Shown: piece after piece, positions 36,504-46,568 of the stretch
How the letters are laid out: each line of letters opens with the position of its first letter
How positions within the stretch are numbered: position 1 is the stretch's first letter
DNA from: Luteimonas granuli
GTDB lineage: Bacteria; Pseudomonadota; Gammaproteobacteria; Xanthomonadales; Xanthomonadaceae
Assembly (NCBI RefSeq): GCF_007795095.1
Contig: NZ_CP042218.1
Location: 1,364,001-1,428,000, forward strand
Direction: 5' to 3'
Length of the DNA stretch: 64,000 nucleotides
Made by a program: the position numbers and the translations under genes
Notes under the pieces: generated by a model
Told to the model about the DNA's origin: nothing
Databases searched by the model: none
The model's input: the letters and a program-made list of their open reading frames with translations, nothing else

Positions 36504-38456
36504 ATGCATTGCATGAAACTCGCCATCCTACTGTCCGCGACGCTGTGCCTGTCGACCTTCCACGTTCCCGCGCAGGCACAGACGCGCCCGGAGGACGAGC
36601 TCGCGCGGCGCGCGCTGGCCGCCGCCGAAGCCGGGCAGGTACCGCCGCCGCTGCGCGCCGACCATCCGCTGCAGGGCTGGATCGCGTATGCGCGCCTGCA
36701 TCGCGACCTGTCCGTCCTCGACCATGCCGCGCCCCTGGAATTCCTCGACCGCCATCGCGGCCAGCCGGTCGCCGAGGCCTTCCGTTCGGTCTGGCTGGGC
36801 GAGCTGGCGCGACGCAAGGAGTGGACCGCCTTCCGCGCAGCCTGGGTGCCCGGCACCCGCTCCGCGGCGCTGGCCTGCCATGAGCTCGAGGCACGGCTGC
36901 GCACCGGCGCCGCGGACGCGGCCTGGACCGCCGAAGTGCAGCGACTGTGGCGGCAGGCGGCCCGCTCGCAGCCGGACGCCTGCGACCCCGTGTTCGCTGC
37001 GCTGGCCGAGCGCGGTGGGCTCGATGACACCCTGCGCTGGGCACGGATCGACGCCGCCATCGCCGAGCACCAGCCCGGGGTGGTGCGCGCGGCGGCGCGC
37101 GGCCTGCCGGAAGCGGCACGCCGCCAGGCCGAGGCCTACGCCGCCTACCTGGGCCGCGCCGACGCCAGCGCGACCACGTGGCCGAAGGACGCGCGCAGCC
37201 GCCTGGCGGCCTCGCACGGCCTGGCCGCCCTCGCCCGCACCGACCCCGACGCCGCCGAAGCGCTGCTGCCGCGCGTGGCGGAGGCGCTGCGCTTCACCGA
37301 CGCCGAGCGCAACCGCGTGCTCTACCGGATCGCGCTCTGGACGGTGGCGTCCTATGGCGAGGGCGGCGCGCGGCGACTGGCCGCGGTGCCCGAGGACGCC
37401 TACGACGCCCGCCTGCACGAGTGGCGCGTGCGCGAGGCGCTGTCGCGCTCGGACTGGCCGGCGGCGCTGGCGGCGATCGACCGCATGCCCCCGGCGCAGC
37501 GCGGCGACTCGCGCTGGAGCTACTTCGCCGCCCGCCTGCGCGAGCTGACCGGCGACCGCGCCGGCGCGCGACCGCTGTACGCCACGGCGGCGCGGGGTGC
37601 CGATTTCCATGGCTTCCTCGCGGCCGACCGCATCGACCAGCCGTATGCCCTGTGCCCGCTGGAGCACGGCGGCAGCGCCGCGGAGAAGGCGGCCGTGGCC
37701 GCGGATCCGGCCCTGCAGCGCGCGATGGCGCTGTACCGCATCGAGCGCGCGGCCTGGGCGGCGCGCGAATGGCAGGACGCGCTCACCCGCTTCGACGCCC
37801 ACCAGCGCCGGCTCGCGGTGGAGATCGCGCAGGACAACGGCTGGTTCGATCGCGGCGTGTTCGGGCTGGTCAATGCAGGCGGCCAGCGCAGGCCCGAGGA
37901 ACTGCGGCTGTACACGCTGCGCTTCCCGCTCCACCACGACCCCCTGATCCGCGCCGAGAGCGCGCGCCATGGCCTCGACCCGGCCTGGGTGGCCGCCGAG
38001 ATCCGCGCCGAGAGCACCTTCGATCCGCGCGCGCGCTCGCCGGCCAATGCGATGGGCCTGATGCAGGTTCTGCCGTCCACGGGCGCCGCGGTGGCGCGGC
38101 GGCTGGGCCTGCCCTGGGCGGGCGCGGCCTCGCTGTACGACCCGGCCACCAACATCCGCATCGGCACCGCCTACCTGCGCGAGATGAAGGACAAGTACAC
38201 CCTGCCCTACGTCGCCATCGCCGCCTACAACGCCGGGCCAACGCCGACCGCGCGCTGGCAGACGCAGCGCCCGGACATGGACGCCGACTTCTGGATCGAG
38301 ACCATCAGCTACCAGGAGACCCGCGACTACGTGGCGCGCGTGCTGGCCTTCAGCGTGATCTACGACTGGCGCCTCGACGGCGAGGCGGTGCCGGTGAGCG
38401 ACCGCATGCACGGCCGCACGGCGGCGGTGCGCAAGCCCTTCGCCTGCCCCGCCTGA
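36504..38456 (+). CDS. slt: soluble lytic murein transglycosylase (Slt70-like)
   Basis: Periplasmic enzyme cleaving the MurNAc-GlcNAc bond to form anhydromuropeptides. It has about 650 residues; starts at 36504 and 36513 (MKLAILLSA) are both in frame and neither has a good ribosome site. The signal peptide ends near AQAQ. A long alpha-superhelical domain (about 30-480) precedes the lysozyme-like C domain (about 490-640). The catalytic Glu is in [12 protein letters not shown], followed by [12 protein letters not shown] and IAAYNAGP. The stop is one base before the cca start codon, so the two are in one operon. Confidence 0.94.
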   Translation: MHCMKLAILLSATLCLSTFHVPAQAQTRPEDELARRALAAAEAGQVPPPLRADHPLQGWIAYARLHRDLSVLDHAAPLEFLDRHRGQPVAEAFRSVWLGELARRKEWTAFRAAWVPGTRSAALACHELEARLRTGAADAAWTAEVQRLWRQAARSQPDACDPVFAALAERGGLDDTLRWARIDAAIAEHQPGVVRAAARGLPEAARRQAEAYAAYLGRADASATTWPKDARSRLAASHGLAALARTDPDAAEALLPRVAEALRFTDAERNRVLYRIALWTVASYGEGGARRLAAVPEDAYDARLHEWRVREALSRSDWPAALAAIDRMPPAQRGDSRWSYFAARLRELTGDRAGARPLYATAARGADFHGFLAADRIDQPYALCPLEHGGSAAEKAAVAADPALQRAMALYRIERAAWAAREWQDALTRFDAHQRRLAVEIAQDNGWFDRGVFGLVNAGGQRRPEELRLYTLRFPLHHDPLIRAESARHGLDPAWVAAEIRAESTFDPRARSPANAMGLMQVLPSTGAAVARRLGLPWAGAASLYDPATNIRIGTAYLREMKDKYTLPYVAIAAYNAGPTPTARWQTQRPDMDADFWIETISYQETRDYVARVLAFSVIYDWRLDGEAVPVSDRMHGRTAAVRKPFACPA

Positions 38457-38457
38457 G

Positions 38458-39735
38458 ATGGAGACGTATCTCGTTGGCGGGGCGGTGCGCGACCGGCTGC
38501 TGGGCCTGCCTCCAGGCGACCGGGACTTCGTGGTGGTCGGCGCGACGCCCGAGGCCATGCTCGCGGCCGGCTTCAGGCCGGTCGGCCGCGACTTCCCCGT
38601 GTTCCTGCACCCCGACACCGGCGAAGAGCACGCGCTGGCGCGCACCGAGCGCAAGTCGGCGCGCGGGCACCGCGGCTTCGTGGTCGATGCGCACCCCTCC
38701 GTGAGCCTGGAAGAGGACCTCGGCCGCCGCGACTTCACCATCAACGCGATCGCCGAAGGCGAGGACGGCCGCCTGGTCGATCCGCACGGTGGCGCCCGTG
38801 ACATCCGGGCGCGTGCACTGCGCCACGTCGGCCCGGCCTTCGCCGAGGATCCTCTGCGCGTGCTGCGCGCGGCGCGCTTCATGGCTCGCTTCGCGCCGCT
38901 GGGCTTCACCGTCGCCGACGAGACGCGGGCGCTGATGCGCGACATGGTCGCCGGCGGCGAACTCGCCGAGCTGGCGCCCGAGCGTGTCTGGCAGGAGTTG
39001 GTGCGCGCGCTGCGGGCGAGACAGCCCTCGGCCTTCCTGCGCACGCTCCGCGACTGCGGCGCGCTGGCCGCGGTGCTGCCCGAAGTGGACGCCCTCTACG
39101 GCGTGCCGCAGCGGCCCGAGTACCACCCGGAGGTCGACACCGGCGTCCACATCGAGCTTGTCTGCGACATGGCCGCGAGCCTGGCCCCGGGCGACGACGA
39201 AGTCGGCTTCGCGGCGCTGGTGCACGACCTGGGCAAGGCGCTGACCCCTGCCGACGAGCTCCCGAAGCACATCCGCCACGAGCAGCGCGGCGTGGCGCCG
39301 GTGCGCGCGCTGTGCGAGCGCCTGCGGGTGCCGGCGGCGCACCGCGAACTGGGCGTGCTGGCCTGCCGCGAACATCTCCTCGTACACCGCCTGGCCGGAC
39401 TGCGCGACCAGACCGTGCACGACCTGCTGGCGCGCTGCGACGGCTTCCGCAGGCCCGAGCGCCTGCGCCGGTTGGCCACCGTCTGCGAGGCGGACAAGCG
39501 CGGCCGCGCCGGCCTGGACGAGGCGCCCTATCCGCAGGCCGCCGAACTGCTGCGGCTGCGCGATGCCGCTGCCGCGATCACCGGCGCCGACATCGCCGAC
39601 CTCGGGCTGGAAGGCCCGGCCTTCGGCGCGGAGCTGCGCAGCGCGCGCATCCGCGCCATCGGCGCCGCGCGCACCTTGCGCGGCGAGGATGGCCTCAGCC
39701 CGGAGGCCGCGGAAGCCACCGCGCCTCCAGGCTGA
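38458..39735 (+). CDS. cca: CCA tRNA nucleotidyltransferase (multifunctional, with HD domain)
   Basis: Adds or repairs the 3' CCA of tRNAs. It has 425 residues, the long gammaproteobacterial class I-B-like form. The N-terminal nucleotidyltransferase has [11 protein letters not shown] and GDRDFVVVG, followed by [10 protein letters not shown]. The arm continues [24 protein letters not shown]-terminal HD phosphohydrolase domain shows HIELV and LVHDLGKAL. The last 41 bases overlap the 3' end of the convergent VanZ-like gene. Confidence 0.96.
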   Translation: METYLVGGAVRDRLLGLPPGDRDFVVVGATPEAMLAAGFRPVGRDFPVFLHPDTGEEHALARTERKSARGHRGFVVDAHPSVSLEEDLGRRDFTINAIAEGEDGRLVDPHGGARDIRARALRHVGPAFAEDPLRVLRAARFMARFAPLGFTVADETRALMRDMVAGGELAELAPERVWQELVRALRARQPSAFLRTLRDCGALAAVLPEVDALYGVPQRPEYHPEVDTGVHIELVCDMAASLAPGDDEVGFAALVHDLGKALTPADELPKHIRHEQRGVAPVRALCERLRVPAAHRELGVLACREHLLVHRLAGLRDQTVHDLLARCDGFRRPERLRRLATVCEADKRGRAGLDEAPYPQAAELLRLRDAAAAITGADIADLGLEGPAFGAELRSARIRAIGAARTLRGEDGLSPEAAEATAPPG

Positions 39736-40114
39736 GCAACAGGTTGCGCAGCGGCGTCAGCCGCGTCGCCAGGCCCGCGGCCACGCCGAAGGCATTCGCC
39801 ACCGCGTCCATCCGGTCGGCCGTGCGGGTCTCGGTCAGCGCTCCCTGCGCCCACTCCACGCCCACGCCGAGCAGTACCAGCGCCAGCCCTGCGCCGATCA
39901 GCGCCCGCCAGCTCCCGAACAGCTGCACCGCGGCCGCGGCCAGGACGAAATAGGCGATGAAGTGCTGCAGCTTGTCGCTGATGCGCGCGTGCGGCTGGTC
40001 GACCATGGGCAGCAGCGAGATCCCCACGACCGCGACCACCGCCATGCACCACAGCAGGAACCAGACCCCGGGCTGGCGCAAGGGCTTGAGCGGGCGCCCG
40101 AAGCGTGACCGCAT
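39695..40114 (-). CDS. VanZ-like small membrane protein
   Basis: A 139-residue protein with four predicted membrane helices. It shows the VanZ-family pattern: [25 protein letters not shown] near the first loop (conserved D-K-x-x-H-F) and [26 protein letters not shown] near the third helix (E...Q......R..D..DA..N..G). The family includes the teicoplanin-resistance protein, but most members have no known role. The ATG at 40114 overlaps the stop of the upstream methyltransferase gene by one base; a GTG three bases earlier is an alternative. The 3' end overlaps cca. Confidence 0.85.
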   Translation of the reverse strand: MRSRFGRPLKPLRQPGVWFLLWCMAVVAVVGISLLPMVDQPHARISDKLQHFIAYFVLAAAAVQLFGSWRALIGAGLALVLLGVGVEWAQGALTETRTADRMDAVANAFGVAAGLATRLTPLRNLLLSLEARWLPRPPG

Positions 40115-41301
40115 CACAGCCGGAAGCTCAGGTCGCCGGCCAGGAACGCGGCCTCGAACGGCACCCCGCGCGCAAAACCCATGGCCTGGAAGCGCTCGCC
40201 CATGGCCGTGGGCAGGGTGAGCTGCTGCACTTGGCGCCGCAGAGCGTAGCGTTGGGTCTCGCTGGCGGCCGCGGCCTCCTGCGCGGCGAGGCGCTGCTCG
40301 AGGCCGTTGCCGATCAGGAACGCGGCCTGGCTGCAGTAGCCCGCGAAATCGAAGCCGGCGCTGGTGCCGGCCTCGGCCAGCGCGGTGAAGTCCACCGAAG
40401 CGGTGATGTCCTGCAGGCCGACGCGCGCGAACACGTCGTCGACCACGTGGTGGCGGTGGAAGGCCCGCAGGGTGCCGCGGTCGCGCGTCTCCGCGTAGTA
40501 CTCGCGGCGGGGGTATCCGTAGTCGACGAACAGCATCGCACCCGCCTGCATGCGGCCCATCACCGCCTGCACCCAGTACGGAAGATGCGGCAGCAGTTCG
40601 GACCGGTAACCGTCGCGGAACGGGCCCTCGTCGCGCTCGCGCTCCACGTGGCGCACCGCGGCGGTCATCAGCGCATCCGCCGGCACGTCGACCGTGGCGA
40701 AGCCGCCGTCGGCCTTCACGCAGACGCCCTCCTCCATGACCTCGCCGCCGCGGATCACGAAGCGCGGCGTCGGCAGCGCGTCGATCACCTCGTTGGCGAA
40801 CAGCACGCCGCTCCAGTCCTCATCGCCCAGCGGCCGGTCCAGCCACTCGACGCGCGCGGCCAGCGCCTCGGGCAGGCGTTGCCGCAGGCGATCGTGCTGG
40901 CGCTCGCGCAGGTCGGCGCTGGGCTCGAGGATGGCGTAGCGCGCGGGCATGGCGTCGAGCGCGTCGAGGTGCCGGATGGCCGCTTCGGCGAAGGCGCCGC
41001 TGCCGCCGCCGATCTCGAGGAACACGCTGTCCGCGCCGAGCTGGCGCAGCGACGGCGCCAGCGACTCCACCACGCATTCGGCGAACAGGCTGCCGAGCTC
41101 GGGCGCGGTGACGAAGTCGCCGGCGCGGCCGAACTTGGTGCTGCCGGCGCTGTAGTAGCCCAGGCCCGGCGCGTACAGCGCGAGCTCCATGAAACGGGAG
41201 AACGGGATGGCTCCGCCGGCCTCGGCGATGACGGCCTGGATGAGACCGCGCAGGCGCTCACTGTGCGCCTGGGCCTCAGGATCGATCGGGGGAAGGGGCA
41301 T
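40114..41301 (-). CDS. SAM-dependent methyltransferase, MidA/NDUFAF7 family
   Basis: A 395-residue cytosolic protein from the ATG at 41301. It shows the DUF185 family landmarks: IPFSRFMELALYAPGLGYYSAG, FGRAGDFVTAPELGSLF, FLEIGGGSGAFA (SAM motif I), VLFANEVIDALP, LFVDYGYPRREYY and TLRAFHRHHVVDDVF. NDUFAF7 methylates an Arg of a complex I subunit in mitochondria; the bacterial substrate is not established. It is divergent from the short-chain dehydrogenase with an 88-base gap. Confidence 0.92.
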   Translation of the reverse strand: MPLPPIDPEAQAHSERLRGLIQAVIAEAGGAIPFSRFMELALYAPGLGYYSAGSTKFGRAGDFVTAPELGSLFAECVVESLAPSLRQLGADSVFLEIGGGSGAFAEAAIRHLDALDAMPARYAILEPSADLRERQHDRLRQRLPEALAARVEWLDRPLGDEDWSGVLFANEVIDALPTPRFVIRGGEVMEEGVCVKADGGFATVDVPADALMTAAVRHVERERDEGPFRDGYRSELLPHLPYWVQAVMGRMQAGAMLFVDYGYPRREYYAETRDRGTLRAFHRHHVVDDVFARVGLQDITASVDFTALAEAGTSAGFDFAGYCSQAAFLIGNGLEQRLAAQEAAAASETQRYALRRQVQQLTLPTAMGERFQAMGFARGVPFEAAFLAGDLSFRL

Positions 41302-41389
41302 GGGGGATTCCGGTGCGCAACGCGCGACAGGATACGGAATCGCGCGGCGCGGGACGTTATGGTGTCCAGCCCGGACTACGGAGTCGCCC

Positions 41390-42127
41390 ATGCAGGGAGG
41401 TCATCCCGTCGCGCTGGTCACCGGTGCCGCGCGCCGCCTCGGCGCCGCGATCGCGCGCCGCCTGCACGCCGAAGGCTACGACCTGTCGCTGCACCATCGC
41501 GGGTCGGCCGGCGAGGCCGCGGCGCTGGCGACGGAGCTGGAGGCCGCGCGCGCGGGCAGCGTGCTGTCGCTGCAGGCCGAGCTGGGGGAATTCGACCGGC
41601 TGCCTGAACTGGTGGCGCGGACCGTGGGCCGCTTCGGCCGCCTCGACGCCCTGGTCAACAACGCCTCGGCCTTCGCCCCGGCGACCTTCGGCGACATCCA
41701 TCCCGGGCACTGGGACACGATGATGGCGGTGAACGCGAAGGCGCCCTTCTTCCTGGCCCAGGCCGCGGCGCCGCACCTGCGCGCCGCGCGCGGCGCGATC
41801 GTCAACCTGTCCGACGTGTACGCGCGAGCGCCGCGCTCCGACCTGGCCGCCTATGCCACCAGCAAGGGCGCGCTGGAGGCCGCGACCCGCGCCCTGGCCG
41901 TCGCCCTCGCGCCGGAGGTGCGGGTGAATGCGGTGGCGCCGGGCGCGATCCTGTGGCCGGAGGAAGGCATCGACCCGGCGCTGCGGGAGCGCCTGTTGGC
42001 GATGACCCCGCTGGGCCGCACCGGCACGCCGGAGGAGATCGCCGGCGCCGTGCTCTGGCTGCTGCGCGATGCGCGGTACACCACCGGCAGCGTGCTGGCG
42101 GTGGACGGCGGGCGCCACCTCGGCTGA
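41390..42127 (+). CDS. pteridine-reductase-like short-chain dehydrogenase (FolM/PTR1 type)
   Basis: An NADPH-dependent SDR of 245 residues. The cofactor motif is TGAARRLGAAIA, that is TGxxxRxG, which distinguishes PTR1/FolM pteridine reductases from ordinary SDRs with TGxxxGxG. LVNNAS follows, and the catalytic centre is LSDVYARAPRSDLAAYATSKGALE, with Asp, Tyr and Lys (YxxxK). The C-terminal VNAVAPGAILWPEE and TTGSVLAVDGGRHLG are typical. Location within a few genes of folK and folB supports reduction of dihydropterin/dihydrofolate or monapterin, although the specificity is inferred. A weak ribosome site precedes the ATG. Confidence 0.85.
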   Translation: MQGGHPVALVTGAARRLGAAIARRLHAEGYDLSLHHRGSAGEAAALATELEAARAGSVLSLQAELGEFDRLPELVARTVGRFGRLDALVNNASAFAPATFGDIHPGHWDTMMAVNAKAPFFLAQAAAPHLRAARGAIVNLSDVYARAPRSDLAAYATSKGALEAATRALAVALAPEVRVNAVAPGAILWPEEGIDPALRERLLAMTPLGRTGTPEEIAGAVLWLLRDARYTTGSVLAVDGGRHLG

Positions 42128-42142
42128 GGCGGCGCGCGGCGT

Positions 42143-42976
42143 TCAGCGCCTGGCCGCGAACACGTGCGCGATGTCGGTGCCCTGGAACGCCGGCGGCACC
42201 TCGTGCGACATCGCGTAGCGGTACAGGACCGCCGAGTAGATGCCGGTCAACGCCGCCTGGTACACACCGAGCAGCAGCACGCCCAGCAGGCAGGCCACGC
42301 CCACCACGATCGCCAGCGCCGCCGAGGCCTGCGCCGCCAGCACCACCAGCAGCACCGACAGCATCACCGCGCCGACGCTCAGCAGGCCGAAGGCGGCGCC
42401 GATGCCCACCTGGCCCACCGCGTTCTCGCCCCAGGTGCGCTTGAGCAGGGCGATGCTCTGCCTGAGCGCGTCCACCGGCCCGATGTCGCGGCTGACCAGC
42501 ACCGGCACCACCAGGAAGGTCGCCAGGGTCCAGGCCATGCCCGCGCCGCTGCCGATCAGGCGCACGATGAAATTGTTGTCCTTGCCCTTCAGCGCCTGCA
42601 GCAGCACGCCCACGGTGGCGGCGATCGCGGCGTAGCCGAAGATCGGACCCAGGCGCGCGCGCGCGGCGGCGAAGCCGTCGGCCAGCGTCGGGTCGCCGCC
42701 TTCCAGCCGGATCATGGCCGCGCCCACCAGCGCGCAGTTGAAGAAGATCATCACGCTGTAGGTGCAGAAGTAGAAGGCGAAAGCCAGCATCGCCCCGGCC
42801 ACGCCGAAACCGTCGGAGAACAGGCCCAGTGCGAACGTCGGCAGCGCGAAGCTGGCCAGCACCAGCAGCGTGGCCAGCCCCGACAGCACCGGGAACAACA
42901 TCAGCTCGCGGTCGGAGCGGAGCACCGCGGCGCTCGCCTTCACCATGTCCCAGCTGCGCGAGAACTTCTCGAACAT
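42143..42976 (-). CDS. DUF6159-like multi-pass membrane protein
   Basis: A 277-residue inner-membrane protein with about six hydrophobic helices. A short cytosolic N-terminus reads MFEKFSRSWDMVKASAAVLRSDRELMLFPVLSG; this start fits the membrane-protein family annotated as DUF6159. The segments VPVLVSRDIGPVDALRQSIALLKRTWGEN and NCALVGAAMIRLEGGDPTLADGF are its conserved cytosolic loops. Function is unknown. A GGGGAGAAG ribosome site precedes the ATG. It is convergent with the SDR gene (15-base gap). Confidence 0.75.
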   Translation of the reverse strand: MFEKFSRSWDMVKASAAVLRSDRELMLFPVLSGLATLLVLASFALPTFALGLFSDGFGVAGAMLAFAFYFCTYSVMIFFNCALVGAAMIRLEGGDPTLADGFAAARARLGPIFGYAAIAATVGVLLQALKGKDNNFIVRLIGSGAGMAWTLATFLVVPVLVSRDIGPVDALRQSIALLKRTWGENAVGQVGIGAAFGLLSVGAVMLSVLLVVLAAQASAALAIVVGVACLLGVLLLGVYQAALTGIYSAVLYRYAMSHEVPPAFQGTDIAHVFAARR

Positions 42977-43025
42977 TCTTTCTTCTCCCCTGGTATGTGT
43001 CGCGCCACGGCCCCGCGGCCGTGGT

Positions 43026-43583
43026 CTACGGTGCCGCCCCCTGGATGCCGGCGCCTGCCGGAGTGTGACCGCTCCCCGGGCCCGCGTCACCGCCGACGTC
43101 CGGCAGCGTGACGCGGTGCATGGCCACTCCGCGCTCGTCCGACGCCGCCCACAGCTCCGCGAGCGTGCTTCCGCTGACCGGCTCCAGCACGCCCGGGGCG
43201 ATCTCGGCCAGCGGCCGCAGCACGAAGGCGTGGCGCAGTTCGCCGCGCGGCAGGCGCAGGTTGCCGGGGCCGCTGCGGACCTGGTCGTCGTAGAGCACGA
43301 TGTCGATGTCGAGCGTGCGGTCGCCGAAGCGCGGGCCGCCGCGGTCGCGGCCGTGCGCGTCCTCGAGGGCGTGCAGCCAGTCGTTGAGCGCCAGGACGTC
43401 GAGGTCGCTGTCGACCACCGCCGCGGCGTTGACGAAGTCGGCGCCGTCGAAGCCGACCGCCGGCGTGCGGTAGGCGTCGGAGGCGAGGATGTCGCCAAAA
43501 CGCGCCCGTAGCGCCGCGAACGCGAGCGCGATGTGCCGCTCGGGATCGACGTTGCTGCCGAGGCTGAGGCAGGCGCGGCCCAT
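43026..43583 (-). CDS. folK: HPPK, 6-hydroxymethyl-dihydropterin pyrophosphokinase
   Basis: Transfers pyrophosphate from ATP to hydroxymethyl-dihydropterin in folate synthesis. It has 185 residues, starting MGRACLSLGSNVDPERHI. The family motif RFGDRTLDIDIVLYDD carries the Mg-binding aspartates, and LRLPRGELRHAFVLRPLAEIAP follows. The last 20 residues (Gly/Ala/Pro-rich) extend beyond the standard C-terminus. Its ATG overlaps the stop of the mechanosensitive channel gene by one base (TGATG), so translation is coupled. Confidence 0.95.
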   Translation of the reverse strand: MGRACLSLGSNVDPERHIALAFAALRARFGDILASDAYRTPAVGFDGADFVNAAAVVDSDLDVLALNDWLHALEDAHGRDRGGPRFGDRTLDIDIVLYDDQVRSGPGNLRLPRGELRHAFVLRPLAEIAPGVLEPVSGSTLAELWAASDERGVAMHRVTLPDVGGDAGPGSGHTPAGAGIQGAAP

Positions 43584-44893
43584 CAGCCGGGTCCCGCTCC
43601 GGGCGCTTCCGCCCCCGCACCGGCCGCGCTCCCCGCCGTGGTGCGCTCGTCGCGCAGGCGCACCTCGACGGGCGCATCGCTGTGCGCCTGGAAGACGCGC
43701 AGGCCGAACTCCGGCAGGATCGCCAGCAGGTGGTCGAAGATGTCCGACTGCACGCCCTCGTACGCGGCCCAGGCCACGTCGGAGGTGAAGCAGTAGACCT
43801 CCAGCGGCAGGCCGGCCGCGGTCGGCTGCAGCTGCCGCACCAGCAGGGTCATGCCCTGGTGCACGCCGGGGTGGCTGCGCAGGTACTGCTCGACGTAGGC
43901 GCGGAAGGTGCCGAGGTTGGTGACGCGGCGGCGGTTGACCGGCTCGGCGCCGTGTTCGGCCAGCTTCGCGTTCCAGTCCTGGAGTTCGGTGGACTTGCCG
44001 TCGAGGTAGGCGTCGAGCAGGCGGAAGCGGCGGAAGCGCGCCACCTCGCCGGGCTCCAGGAAGCGCGTGGAGTGCTGGTCGAGGTAGATCGCGCGCTTGA
44101 TGCGGCGGCCGCCCGACTCCTGCATGCCACGCCAGTTCTTGAACGAGTCGCTGATCAGCTTGCGCGTGGGCACCGTGGTGACGGTCTTGTCCCAGTTCTG
44201 CACGGTCACCGTGTGCAGGGCGATGTCGATGACGTCGCCGTCGGCGTTCTGGCTGGGCATCTCGATCCAGTCGCCGATGCGAACGCGGCCGTCGCCGCTG
44301 ATCTGCAGGCTGGCCGCGAACGAGAGGATGGTGTCCTGGAAGATCAGCATCAGCACCGCGCTGGCCGCGCCCAGGCCGGTGAGCACGTGCACCAGGTCGA
44401 CGCCGGCCAGCAGCGCCACCGAACCCAGCGCCGCCAGCACCATGGCGATGATCCTGGCGACCTGCAGGTAGCCCTTGATCGGCTTGTTGCGGGCGTCCGG
44501 GCGGCGCTCGTAGATCTCGTTGGCGACGTCGAGCGCGTGGCCGAAGGCCAGCGCGACGGTGAAGATCACGAACACCTTGCACAGCCCGCTGATGATGGCC
44601 ACCAGCTGCGGCGGCAGGTCGGGCACCAGCGCGATGCCGGCGCCGATCACCAGCGCCGGAACGACGTTGGCCAGGCGCGAGACCACGCGCATGCGGCTGA
44701 AGGAGCCGTCGCCCGCCTGCCCGGTCAGTTCCGCAAGCCGGCCCAGCACGTGGCGCAGGCCGCGCAGCAGGATCCGCCTGGTGACGAAGTTCGCGAGCCA
44801 CGCCAGCAGCAGCAGCGCGGACAGCACCAGCAGGGGCCAGGCCCCTGGCCAGGGCATCAGGGTCTCGCGCAGCGCCTCGAGTCGGACTTGCAT
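43583..44893 (-). CDS. MscS-family mechanosensitive channel (YbdG/MscM-like)
   Basis: Inner-membrane channel of 436 residues, close in length and layout to YbdG of E. coli. Five hydrophobic segments precede the pore helix region GLGAASAVLMLIFQDTILSFAASLQI. The cytosolic beta-domain follows with VRIGDWIEM and HTVTVQNWDKTVTTVPT. The C-terminus is long and ends in an Ala/Gly-rich tail. YbdG responds to mild osmotic shock with small conductance. It sits between folB and folK. Confidence 0.9.
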   Translation of the reverse strand: MQVRLEALRETLMPWPGAWPLLVLSALLLLAWLANFVTRRILLRGLRHVLGRLAELTGQAGDGSFSRMRVVSRLANVVPALVIGAGIALVPDLPPQLVAIISGLCKVFVIFTVALAFGHALDVANEIYERRPDARNKPIKGYLQVARIIAMVLAALGSVALLAGVDLVHVLTGLGAASAVLMLIFQDTILSFAASLQISGDGRVRIGDWIEMPSQNADGDVIDIALHTVTVQNWDKTVTTVPTRKLISDSFKNWRGMQESGGRRIKRAIYLDQHSTRFLEPGEVARFRRFRLLDAYLDGKSTELQDWNAKLAEHGAEPVNRRRVTNLGTFRAYVEQYLRSHPGVHQGMTLLVRQLQPTAAGLPLEVYCFTSDVAWAAYEGVQSDIFDHLLAILPEFGLRVFQAHSDAPVEVRLRDERTTAGSAAGAGAEAPGAGPG

Positions 44894-44915
44894 GGGATCT
44901 CCGTAGGTGCGGGGA

Positions 44916-45272
44916 TCAGCCGCCCCGCGAACGCTCGATCACCACGCCGACCGCGCGCGCGCCGCGCACGGCGCCGGGCTTGCTGAGCTTCAATCGTAGC
45001 GAATCGACGTCGAATTCCCGCAGCACGATCTCGGCGCAGCGCTCGGCCAGGGTTTCGACCAGGCCGAAGTCCGACTGCGAGACGTATTCGACCAGGCGCT
45101 TGCTGACGGCCTTGTAGTTGAGCGTGTCGGCGATGTCGTCCGTCGCCGCCGGAACCCGGTTGTCGAAGCGCATCTCGAGATCGAAGACCAGCGGCTGGCG
45201 GATGCGCCGCTCCCAGTCGTAGATGCCGATCAGCGCCTCGATCTCGAGGCCTTCGATGAAGACGTGGTCCAT
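44916..45272 (-). CDS. folB: dihydroneopterin aldolase
   Basis: Cleaves dihydroneopterin to hydroxymethyl-dihydropterin, the step before FolK. It has 118 residues, full length. Conserved residues are the Glu in GIYDWERR and the catalytic Lys in LKLSKPGAV; the tunnel-fold motif LVETLAERCAEIVL is present. It follows tsaD by 28 bases on the same strand and precedes the channel gene, so tsaD-folB-mscM-folK probably forms an operon. Confidence 0.95.
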   Translation of the reverse strand: MDHVFIEGLEIEALIGIYDWERRIRQPLVFDLEMRFDNRVPAATDDIADTLNYKAVSKRLVEYVSQSDFGLVETLAERCAEIVLREFDVDSLRLKLSKPGAVRGARAVGVVIERSRGG

Positions 45273-45300
45273 GGCGGGCCGGTCCGGGCGGCGGGCCAGC

Positions 45301-46380
45301 TTAGCGCGGCCCGGGCGCGGGGCCGGCGCCGGTGGCGGGCGCCGCTGCCGCCGCGCGGACTTCGGGCAGCGTGGCCATGTCCCAGCGCGGCGTGACGTGC
45401 ACGGCGTCGGGCGCGCGCTGGCCGGCTTCCAGCCGCAGCGCGCCGGCGAAGGCGATCATCGCGCCGTTGTCGGTGCACAGCGCCGGCCGGGGGAAGCAGG
45501 CACGCCCGCCGCGCCTGGCGGCCATCTCCTGCAGCCGCGCGCGCAGGCGGCGGTTGGCGCCGACGCCGCCTGCGACCACGAGGGTGTCGCAGCCGGCTTC
45601 GTCCAGCGCGCGTTCGCACTTGATGGCCAGGGTATCGACCACCGCGTCCTCGAAGCCGCGGGCGATGTCGGCACGGGTGGCGTCGGACTGGTCGCTGTCG
45701 CGCCAGGCCAGCATCACCTGGGTCTTGAGGCCGCTGAAGCTGAAATCCAGGCCGGGGCGGTTGGTCATCGGTCGCGGAAAGCGGAACCGGCCGGGCGTGC
45801 CGGCCTCCGCCAGCGCGGCCAGCTGCGGACCGCCGGGATAGGGCAGGCCCATGAGCTTGGCGGTCTTGTCGAAGGCCTCTCCGGCGGCGTCGTCCAGGGT
45901 CTCGCCGAGCAGCCGGTAGCGGCCGATCGCCTCCACCGCCACCAGCTGGGTATGGCCGCCGGAAACCAGCAGGGCCACGAAGGGCGGCTCCGGCGGGTCG
46001 TCCTCCATCAGCGGCGCCAGCAGGTGGCCTTCCATGTGGTGGACGCCCACGGCGGGGACGTCCAGCGCCCAGGCCAGGGACCGGGCCACCCCGGCGCCGA
46101 CCAGGAGGGCGCCGACCAGGCCGGGACCGGCGGTATAGGCCACGCCGTCCAGGTCCCCGACGGACAGCCCGGCCTCGGCCAGCGTCTGGCGGACCAGGGG
46201 CAGCAGCTTGCGGACGTGGTCGCGGCTGGCCAGCTCCGGCACCACCCCGCCGTACTCGGCGTGGAGCGCGATCTGGCTGTAGACGGCGTGCGCCAGCAGC
46301 CCGTCCGCGCCGGAGCGGCCGGTGTCGTAGACGGCGACGCCGGTTTCGTCGCAGCTGGTTTCGATGCCGAGGACTTTCAT
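45301..46380 (-). CDS. tsaD: tRNA N6-threonylcarbamoyladenosine transferase TsaD
   Basis: Catalytic subunit that transfers the threonylcarbamoyl group to A37 of ANN-decoding tRNAs. It has 359 residues from the ATG at 46380 ([19 protein letters not shown]). The iron-binding HHMEGH motif, [23 protein letters not shown] and [12 protein letters not shown] are diagnostic. A short Ala/Pro tail extends the C-terminus by about 15 residues. It is divergent from rpsU, the usual arrangement in gammaproteobacteria. Confidence 0.97.
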   Translation of the reverse strand: MKVLGIETSCDETGVAVYDTGRSGADGLLAHAVYSQIALHAEYGGVVPELASRDHVRKLLPLVRQTLAEAGLSVGDLDGVAYTAGPGLVGALLVGAGVARSLAWALDVPAVGVHHMEGHLLAPLMEDDPPEPPFVALLVSGGHTQLVAVEAIGRYRLLGETLDDAAGEAFDKTAKLMGLPYPGGPQLAALAEAGTPGRFRFPRPMTNRPGLDFSFSGLKTQVMLAWRDSDQSDATRADIARGFEDAVVDTLAIKCERALDEAGCDTLVVAGGVGANRRLRARLQEMAARRGGRACFPRPALCTDNGAMIAFAGALRLEAGQRAPDAVHVTPRWDMATLPEVRAAAAAPATGAGPAPGPR

Positions 46381-46488
46381 GGGCTGGGGCGGGGGCGAAA
46401 ACGCGGCAGCAGCCGCTCCTGACAGTAATGGGCGCGGGAGTGTCGGCGGCCGTGGCAGCGGCCGGAGCCGCGATCCGACCCGGCCGGT

Positions 46489-46517
46489 TTGCACCAGGCC
46501 CGCGTCAGGGCTATCAT
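46489..46517 (+). promoter_or_regulatory. sigma-70 promoter of rpsU
   Basis: TTGCAC (46489-46494) and TATCAT (46512-46517) are separated by exactly 17 bases, close to the housekeeping consensus, and lie about 50 bases upstream of the rpsU start codon. Confidence 0.7.
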
Positions 46518-46568
46518 ACGCGGCTCGCCGGCTGGAAACCGGCTGCACCCCGACACCAGAGATTCCCA

